This document shows positions 6,196-13,334 of a stretch of 13,334 nucleotides of DNA, in pieces. The notes under the pieces were generated by a model that saw only the letters and a program-made list of their open reading frames with translations, was not told the DNA's origin and did not search any database. How positions within the stretch are numbered: position 1 is the first letter of the stretch; every line of letters begins with the position of its first letter. A program made the position numbers and the translations under genes. Source of the stretch: Frankiaceae bacterium (GTDB taxonomy: Bacteria > Actinomycetota > Actinomycetes > Mycobacteriales > SCTD01); contig CANKBT010000053.1 in NCBI GenBank assembly GCA_947479995.1, forward strand, positions 1-13,334. Direction: 5' to 3'.

Positions 6196-7116
6196 ATGCG
6201 CATGAGGCCCTCGGACATCAACATCGCCGGTGCTGTCGACCTGTCGTCGCTGCGCGCTCCCGCGGCCCCGGCCGGTTCCGGGCCGGCGCCCGGTGCCGCT
6301 CCCGCCGGCGCGCACGTGATCGACGTCACGGAGGCCGACTTCGAGGACCAGGTGCTGCGCCGGTCGCTGCGCGTGCCCGTGCTCGTCGACTTCTGGGCGG
6401 CCTGGTGCGGCCCGTGCAAGCAGCTGTCGCCGGTGCTCGAGAAGCTCGCCGCCGAGCACGCCGGCGCGTGGGTGCTCGCCAAGGTCGACGTCGACGCCAA
6501 CCAGGCGCTCGCCGGGCAGCTGCAGATCCAGAGCATCCCGACGGTGATGCTCGCGCTCGGCGGCCGGCTCATCCAGGGCTTCACCGGCGCGCTGCCCGAG
6601 CGCGACCTGCGCACGTTCCTCGACCAGGTGCTCGCCGCGGCCCAGCAGGCGGGCCTGCCCGGCGAGGGCGGCGAGGCGCCGGACGAGGACGCCGGCCCGC
6701 CCGTCGAGCCCGAGGTGCTGCAGGCCGAGGACGCGCTCGAGCGCGGCGACTTCGCCGGCGCCGAGGCGGCCTACGACGCGCTGCTCGCGCGGGTGCCGGG
6801 CCACCCGATGGCCACGGCCGGGCGGGCGAGCGTCGCGCTGTTCCGCCGCACCGAGGGCGCCGACCCGCAGGCCGTCCTCACCGCCGCGCAGGAGCGGCCG
6901 GCCGACGTGCCGGCCCAGCTGGCCGCCGCCGACCTCGAGGTGCTCGCCGACCGCGTCGACGAGGCCGTCGCGCGGCTGGTGCGCCTCGTGCGCGCGACCG
7001 CCGGCGACGAGCGCGACGCCGTGCGGGCCCGGCTGCTCGAGCTGTTCACGGTGCTCGACCCGCAGGACCCGCGCGTCGTCGCCGGGCGGCGCGCGCTGGC
7101 CAACGCGCTGTTCTGA
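6196..7116 (+). CDS. cnoX: Thioredoxin-fold co-chaperone with TPR-like C-terminus (CnoX/YbbN-like)
   Basis: A 306-residue cytosolic protein in two parts. After a low-complexity Ala/Pro-rich head (residues 15-40) comes a thioredoxin domain (about 41-148) with the intact redox motif WCGPC at 70-74 (Cys71, Cys74) and the cis-proline loop SIPT at 113-116. An acidic linker (155-172) leads into a helical TPR-like domain (about 172-306). This is the architecture of CnoX/YbbN chaperedoxins, which hold unfolding or oxidised clients and pass them to chaperones. Escherichia coli CnoX has lost the first active-site Cys, whereas this one keeps both, so thiol-disulfide activity is expected. The start could be the ATG at 6196 or the in-frame ATG at 6202; neither has a Shine-Dalgarno, and translation may be leaderless. 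It is convergent with glgB, with 4 bp between the stops, and I see no terminator there. Confidence 0.88.
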   Translation: MRMRPSDINIAGAVDLSSLRAPAAPAGSGPAPGAAPAGAHVIDVTEADFEDQVLRRSLRVPVLVDFWAAWCGPCKQLSPVLEKLAAEHAGAWVLAKVDVDANQALAGQLQIQSIPTVMLALGGRLIQGFTGALPERDLRTFLDQVLAAAQQAGLPGEGGEAPDEDAGPPVEPEVLQAEDALERGDFAGAEAAYDALLARVPGHPMATAGRASVALFRRTEGADPQAVLTAAQERPADVPAQLAAADLEVLADRVDEAVARLVRLVRATAGDERDAVRARLLELFTVLDPQDPRVVAGRRALANALF

Positions 7117-7120
7117 GCCG

Positions 7121-9454
7121 CTAGTCGGGCGGGCTGCTCGTCAGCCAGACGGTGCCGAGCGGCGGCAGCCGCAGCAGCGCGCTGGCCGGCTGGCCGTGCC
7201 AGCCGTCCGGCCCCGCCTCGACCGCGCCGAAGTTGCCGACGCCGCTGCCGGAGTAGGCCTCGGCGTCGGTGTTGAGCACCTCGGTCCACGAGCCCGCCCA
7301 CGGCAGCCCGAGGCGGTAGCCCTCGTGCGGCGTGCCGGCGAAGTTGGCGATGCACGCCAGCGCCGAGCCGTCCTCGGCGAAGCGCAGGAACGAGAAGACG
7401 TTGCCCGTCGCGTCGTTCGCGTCGATCCACGAGAAGCCCGCCGCCTCGTGGTCGAGCGACCACAGCGCCGGCGTCTCGCGGTAGACGCGGTTGAGCTCCT
7501 GCACGGTGAGCGCGACGCCCCGGTGGTCGGGCAGGTCGAGCAGCCACCAGTCGAGGCTGCGCTCCTCGCTCCACTCGGACTCCTGCGCGAACTCGCAGCC
7601 CATGAAGAGCGTCTGCTTGCCCGGGTGCGCCCACATGAAGGCGAGGTAGGAGCGCAGGTTCGCCAGCTGCTGCCAGCGGTCGCCCGGCATCTTGCGCAGC
7701 AGGCTGCCCTTGCCGTGCACGACCTCGTCGTGGCTGATCGGCAGCACGTAGTTCTCGGAGTAGGCGTAGACCATCGAGAACGTCATCTGGTGGTGGTGGT
7801 AGCCGCGGTGCACCGGCTCGTGCGCGACGTAGTCGAGCGAGTCGTGCATCCAGCCCATGTTCCACTTGAACCCGAAGCCGAGGCCGCCGAGGTGCGTGGG
7901 GCGCGAGACGCCCGGCCAGGCCGTCGACTCCTCGGCGATCGTCATGACGCCGGGCACGCGGCGGTAGACGACGGAGTTCATCTCCTGCAGGAACTCGACC
8001 GCCTCGAGGTTCTCGCGGCCGCCGTACTGGTTCGGCACCCACTCGCCCTCCTTGCGCGAGTAGTCGAGGTAGAGCATCGACGCGACGGCGTCGACGCGCA
8101 GCCCGTCGACGTGCATCTCCTGCAGCCAGTACGTCGCGTTGGCGACGAGGAAGTTGCGGACCTCGCGGCGCCCGAAGTCGAAGACGTACGTGCCCCAGTC
8201 CATCTGCTCGCCGCGGCGCGGGTCGGGGTGCTCGTAGAGCGGGGTGCCGTCGAAGCGCGCGAGCGCCCACTCGTCCTTGGGGAAGTGCGCAGGCACCCAG
8301 TCGACGATGACGCCGATGCCGGCCTGGTGCAGCCGGTCGACGAGGTGGCGGAACTCGTCGGGGGAGCCGAAGCGCGACGTCGGCGCGTAGTAGCCGGTGA
8401 CCTGGTAGCCCCACGAGCCGCCGAAGGGGTGCTCGGCGACGGGCAGCAGCTCGACGTGGGTGTAGCCGAGCCAGGTGACGTACTCGACGAGCTGGTCGGC
8501 GAGCTCGGTGTAGGACAGCCCCTGGCGCCACGAGCCGAGGTGCACCTCGTAGACGCTCATCGGCCGCGCGTGCGGCGCGCTCGCGGCGCGCTCGGCCATC
8601 CACGCGTCGTCGGACCACGTGTAGGACGACTCGTCGACGACGCTCGCCGTCAGCGGCGGCACCTCGGTGCGCCGCGCCATGGGGTCGGCCTTCTCGCGCC
8701 ACTGCCCGTCGGCGCCGAGCACGGCGTACTTGTAGTGCGCGCCGGCCTGCACGCCGGGCACGAACAGCTCCCAGACGCCGCTGCTGCCGAGCGAGCGCAT
8801 CGGGTGGCTGCGGCCGTCCCAGCCGTTGAAGTCGCCGATGACGCGCACGCCCTGCGCCGACGGCGCCCAGACCGCGAACGAGGTGCCGACGACCTCGCCG
8901 CGCGGCGAGTCGTAGCGGCGCACGTGCGCGCCGAGGACGGTCCACAGCTCCTCGTGCCGGCCCTCGCCGATGAGGTGCAGGTCGACCTCGCCGAGGGTCG
9001 GCAGGTAGCGGTACGGGTCGTCCGCCGGGTAGGTCTGGCCGAGGTAGGTGACCTCCAGCCGGTAGTCGTCGACGGCCGCGCCGGGCACGGTCGCCTCGAA
9101 GACGCCGAAGCCGACGTGCGGCAGGTCGACCGGGCCGCTCGCCAGCAGCGCGGTGACGCGCTCGGCGCCGGGGCGCAGCGCCCGCACGACGACGCCGTCG
9201 CCGCTCGGGTGCATGCCCAGCAGGCTGTGCGGGTCGCCGTGGGCGCCGCCCGCGAGGCGCTCGAGCTCCTCGTCGGTCGGGCGCGGGCGCGCGGCGGGCG
9301 CGGTGTCGACCGGCGCCTGCTCGGTGCCGTCCGGGGTCACCGCGTCGACCACCCGCTCGGCCGCGGCCCTCACCGCGCCGGTGGCGGGCGCCGCCTTCTT
9401 CGCCGCCTTCTTCGCGGCCTTGGCCGCCTTGGCGGGTGCGCTGTCGTCGGTCAT
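7121..9454 (-). CDS. glgB: 1,4-alpha-glucan branching enzyme
   Basis: A 777-residue glycogen branching enzyme (GH13). It cuts alpha-1,4 chains and rejoins them as alpha-1,6 branches on the glucan made by GlgE. After an unusual Lys/Ala-rich tail (about 8-24) and a linker come two N-terminal beta-sandwich modules (about 61-165 and a CBM48 module at about 175-275), then the catalytic (beta/alpha)8 barrel. The triad is complete: nucleophile Asp455 in GLRVDAV, acid/base Glu508 in MTIAEES, and Asp576 in SHDEVVHGKGS. The substrate segment FGGSWGYQVTGYYAP is at 344-358. The C-terminal beta domain is intact, ending at a TAG at 7121-7123. The ATG at 9452-9454 overlaps the maltokinase stop by 4 bp (ATGA) and has a strong GGGGAGGA three bases upstream. 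Usual bacterial length is about 730; the excess is the N-terminal tail. It is the last gene of the operon. Confidence 0.97.
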   Translation of the reverse strand: MTDDSAPAKAAKAAKKAAKKAAPATGAVRAAAERVVDAVTPDGTEQAPVDTAPAARPRPTDEELERLAGGAHGDPHSLLGMHPSGDGVVVRALRPGAERVTALLASGPVDLPHVGFGVFEATVPGAAVDDYRLEVTYLGQTYPADDPYRYLPTLGEVDLHLIGEGRHEELWTVLGAHVRRYDSPRGEVVGTSFAVWAPSAQGVRVIGDFNGWDGRSHPMRSLGSSGVWELFVPGVQAGAHYKYAVLGADGQWREKADPMARRTEVPPLTASVVDESSYTWSDDAWMAERAASAPHARPMSVYEVHLGSWRQGLSYTELADQLVEYVTWLGYTHVELLPVAEHPFGGSWGYQVTGYYAPTSRFGSPDEFRHLVDRLHQAGIGVIVDWVPAHFPKDEWALARFDGTPLYEHPDPRRGEQMDWGTYVFDFGRREVRNFLVANATYWLQEMHVDGLRVDAVASMLYLDYSRKEGEWVPNQYGGRENLEAVEFLQEMNSVVYRRVPGVMTIAEESTAWPGVSRPTHLGGLGFGFKWNMGWMHDSLDYVAHEPVHRGYHHHQMTFSMVYAYSENYVLPISHDEVVHGKGSLLRKMPGDRWQQLANLRSYLAFMWAHPGKQTLFMGCEFAQESEWSEERSLDWWLLDLPDHRGVALTVQELNRVYRETPALWSLDHEAAGFSWIDANDATGNVFSFLRFAEDGSALACIANFAGTPHEGYRLGLPWAGSWTEVLNTDAEAYSGSGVGNFGAVEAGPDGWHGQPASALLRLPPLGTVWLTSSPPD
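9389..9433. repeat. Short in-frame repeats encoding the GlgB Lys/Ala tail
   Basis: On the plus strand the 12-mer gccgccttcttc occurs twice in tandem (9390-9401 and 9402-9413), followed by degenerate copies to about 9433. Read on the minus strand they encode alternating AAK and AAKK units, residues 8-22 of GlgB. The repeat is coding and in frame, so tail length could change by slippage. Confidence 0.7.
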
Positions 9455-10805
9455 GCGTCCTCCCCGAGGATGCGCTCGATGGACCCCAGCGGCACGGGCA
9501 GCCACAGGGGGCGGTTGCGCGCCTCGTACACGACCTCGTACACCGCCTTGTCGAGCTCGAAGGCCCGCAGCAGCTCCGGCTGCTCGCGGGGGTCGCCGGC
9601 CACGCGGGCGTAGCCGTCGCAGAAGGCCTGGCGGTTGCGCTCTGCCCACTCGGTCGCGCGGTACGCGAGCTGCGCGTCGCCGGGCGAGGAGGCGAGCAGG
9701 TGCCGTGCGGCGTAGTCGAAGCTGCGGAGCATGCCCGCGACGTCGCGCAGCGGGTTCATCAGCGCGGTGCGCTCGGCGAGCGGCCGCGCCGGCTCGCCCT
9801 CGAAGTCGAGCAGCACCCAGCCGTCCTGCGTGCGCAGGACCTGCCCGAGGTGCAGGTCGCCGTGCACGCGCTGCACGCGCACCTCGTCGGTGCGCCGGCC
9901 GAAGGCGTCGTACGCGGCGTGCAGGCGCTCGACGAAGGGCCCGAGCTCCGGCACGGCCGCGGCGGCGGCGTCGAGCCGCTCGTGCAGCTGCTGCGCGGTG
10001 GCGACGACGTCGTCGGCGCCGACCGTGCGCGTCGGCAGCGCCTGCGCCATCACCTGGTGCACCTCGGCGGTCGCGACGCCGAGGCGCTCGGCCTCGCTGG
10101 CGAAGTCGCCGCCGACCTCGTCGGCGTGCAGGTCGCCCTCGGCGAACAGGTCGCGCACGCTCGCGGTCGCCATCGCCCAGCCGTCGCTGGCGCCCTTGAG
10201 GAAGACCTGCAGCAGGCCCAGCGTCGTCGGCGTGCCGTCGACCGGGCCCTCGAGCCAGGCCAGCGGCGCCGGGACGTGCGGGCTGCCCGCGTCGGCGAGC
10301 GCGCGGGTCACCTCGACGTCGGGGTTCGGCCCCGGCTGCAGCCGGCGGAAGAGCTTGTAGATGTAGGCGTCGCCGTAGACGAGCGAGGTGTTGCTCTGCT
10401 CGGCGCCCATGACGCGCCCGACCTCGGTGCTGTCGACGTCGCCGGTGGCGGTGGCGCGCAGCTCGCCGGCGGCGCCGCCGCTGGCGAGCAGCACGAGCAG
10501 CGCGCTCGTGGCGTCGTGGTCGTGCACCGCGTCGTACGCCGTCGTGCCGTCGAGGTCGCCGATGACGGCGTGCTCGAGCCGCTGCTCCAGCACGCCCTCG
10601 CGGCGGCCGAGCAGCAGCTGGTAGCGGTCGTGCCCGCCGTCGGCGTCGTGCACCGACAGCACCAGCAGCTCGACGAGGGGGGCCTCGCCGCCGCCGTCGA
10701 GCAGCGTCGTGCGGGACTCGACCTCGACGCGCGCGACCGCCGTGCCCTTGCCGCCGTACCAGCGCTGCTGGGGCAGCCAGTCGACGAGCAGGTCCTCCAG
10801 CCGGC

Positions 10806-10809
<4 letters not shown>
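9451..10809 (-). CDS. mak: Maltokinase
   Basis: A 452-residue kinase (also called Pep2) that phosphorylates maltose from TreS with ATP, giving the maltose-1-phosphate used by GlgE. The N-terminal cap begins with the family's WLPQQRWYGGKG at 11-22. The ATP-binding N-lobe includes Lys152 (YIYKLFRRL). The C-lobe carries the aminoglycoside-phosphotransferase-like catalytic loop HGDLHLGQ at 316-323 (Asp318 as base, Gln323 where Asn is usual in related kinases but normal for maltokinases) and the metal-binding DFEGEP at 335-340 (Asp335). Full length matches mycobacterial maltokinases (about 450), and the gene is not fused to treS as in some bacteria. The GTG at 10807-10809 overlaps the treS TGA by 4 bp (GTGA). 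Its own ribosome site is weak (GGACGAG), consistent with translational coupling to treS. Its TGA at 9451-9453 overlaps the glgB ATG. Confidence 0.95.
9458..9465 (-). promoter_or_regulatory. Ribosome binding site of glgB
   Basis: GGGGAGGA on the minus strand, three bases before the glgB ATG and inside the end of the maltokinase gene. It decides the glgB start and confirms that the Lys/Ala tail is translated. Confidence 0.75.
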
Positions 10810-12493
<1,684 letters not shown>

Positions 12494-12497
<4 letters not shown>

Positions 12498-13334
12498 CCG
12501 GCCCTCCTCACGGTGAAGACGTGCGCGGGCTCGCTGAAGGGGTCGAGGCGGACGTAGTTGGCGACGCCCCACTCGTACGTGGCGCCGGTGACCTCGTCGG
12601 TCACCTGCAGGCGGTCGTCCCAGTCGGCGCCGAGCGCCAGCATGTCGAGCCGCACGGTCGCCTCGCGGGCGCCGTGCGGGTCGAGGTTGACGACGACCAG
12701 CACGGTGTCGGCGTCCGGGCCGTCGCCCAGGCGCTTGCTCCACGCGAGGACGTCGGGGGAGTCGACCTCGTGGAAGCGGACGTTGCGCAGCCGGTGCGTC
12801 GCGGGGTGCGCGCGCCGGAAGCGGTTGAGCATCGTCAGGTACGGCGCGAGCGTGTGCTCGGGCCGGCTCCAGTCGCGCGGCCTCAGCTGGTACTTCTCGC
12901 TGTCGAGGTACTCCTCGCTGCCGGGCTTGACCGCGACGTGCTCGTAGAGCTCGTAGCCGGCGTAGACGCCGTAGGTCGGCGACAGCAGGGCGGCGAGCAC
13001 CGCGCGGACCTTGAACACCGGCGGGCCGCCGTACTGCAGCGACGCGTGCAGGATGTCGGGCGTGTTGACGAAGAAGTTCGGCCGCATGTAGTCGGCGGCC
13101 TCGGCGAGCTCGAGCGCGTACTCGGCCAGCTCGTCCTTGCCGGTGCGCCAGGTGAAGTAGGTGTACGACTGCGTGAAGCCGATGCGCGCGAGCGCGTGCA
13201 TCATGGCCGGCCGCGTGAACGCCTCGGCGAGGAACAGCACGTCGGGCTCGGTCGACTTCACCTCGCGGATGAGCCACTCCCAGAAGTCGAGCGGCTTGGT
13301 GTGCGGGTTGTCGACGCGGAAGATGCGCACGCCG
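12494..13334 (-). CDS. glgE: Maltosyltransferase GlgE, C-terminal part (cut by the window edge)
   Basis: The last 279 residues of the alpha-1,4-glucan:maltose-1-phosphate maltosyltransferase (GH13_3), which transfers maltosyl units from maltose-1-phosphate to growing alpha-1,4-glucan. The visible part starts inside the catalytic barrel at GVRIFRVDNPHTKP, which holds the catalytic nucleophile (8th visible residue, Asp). The acid/base Glu follows in FLAEAFTRP (37th) and the third carboxylate in FVNTPDIL (Asp, 93rd). The stretch after it, including LSPTYGVYAGYELYEH and the C-terminal beta domain, also looks intact. The N-terminal domains and first part of the barrel, probably some 380 residues, lie beyond the right edge. 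The stop at 12494-12496 overlaps the treS GTG. It is the first visible gene of the operon; whether anything precedes it cannot be seen. The gene is not broken: truncation is due only to the window. Confidence 0.96.
12502..12509 (-). promoter_or_regulatory. Ribosome binding site of treS
   Basis: GAGGAGGG on the minus strand, four bases before the treS GTG and inside the last codons of glgE. It supports the GTG start and coupled translation. Confidence 0.75.

Noticed and set aside
6061..6804. Upstream extension of the EAL-GGDEF frame to a 958-residue protein
   Set aside because: The extension is antisense to cnoX and shows no domain. A GGGAG ribosome site lies just before the ATG at 6060, and the EAL domain begins there.
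4246..7116. A 956-codon plus-strand open frame that runs into cnoX, suggesting a giant fusion protein
   Set aside because: The part before 6196 is antisense to the EAL-GGDEF gene, has no recognisable domain and is Arg/Ala-rich low complexity. Long empty frames are expected at this GC content. The thioredoxin head fits the ATG at 6196 or 6202.
7117..7120. A terminator between the convergent cnoX and glgB ends
   Set aside because: I looked for an inverted repeat around the two stops (7100-7150) and found only short imperfect matches and no T-tract.
7789..7803. A tggtgg triplet repeat inside glgB
   Set aside because: It encodes the run of three histidines in GYHHHQM on the minus strand, a coding segment of the branching enzyme and not an independent repeat element.

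Overview
The window comes from a very GC-rich genome. Codon third positions are almost always G or C, and GTG starts and 4-bp start/stop overlaps are common. Together with an unfused glgE-treS-maltokinase-glgB operon, this points to an actinobacterium (Actinomycetes). I cannot name the genus from the sequence. No tRNA, rRNA, CRISPR array, insertion sequence or phage gene is visible, and the region reads as ordinary chromosome.

Layout from left to right: (1) the last 49 codons of a membrane-anchored protein on the plus strand; (2) a FAD-dependent oxidoreductase of the phytoene-dehydrogenase/PYROXD2-like family, plus strand, 169-1797; (3) a zinc-ribbon Nudix hydrolase, minus strand, 1946-2446; (4) divergent from it, a 14-helix DHA2-type MFS exporter, plus strand, 2499-3920; (5) convergent with the exporter, a 710-residue EAL-GAF-GAF-GGDEF cyclic-di-GMP protein, minus strand, 3928-6060. 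The stop codons of genes 4 and 5 lie in the two arms of one hairpin. (6) Across a 135-bp divergent spacer is a thioredoxin/TPR co-chaperone-like protein (CnoX/YbbN type), plus strand, 6196-7116. (7) Four base pairs further on begins the 3' end of a minus-strand operon that fills the right half: glgE (C-terminal part only, running off the right edge), treS, maltokinase (mak/pep2) and glgB.

The right half is the GlgE pathway of alpha-glucan synthesis. TreS interconverts trehalose and maltose. Maltokinase makes maltose-1-phosphate with ATP. GlgE uses maltose-1-phosphate to extend linear alpha-1,4-glucan. GlgB adds the alpha-1,6 branches. All three visible junctions overlap by 4 bp (GTGA, GTGA, ATGA), so the four products are probably translationally coupled. 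The operon promoter lies outside the window.

I found no convincing new multi-gene system. The points most worth a second look are the inverted EAL-GAF-GAF-GGDEF layout with an eroded EAL domain but an intact GGDEF active site and inhibitory site, the shared stop-codon hairpin at 3915-3933, the Lys/Ala-rich tail on GlgB, and the closeness of a cyclic-di-GMP enzyme to alpha-glucan genes.
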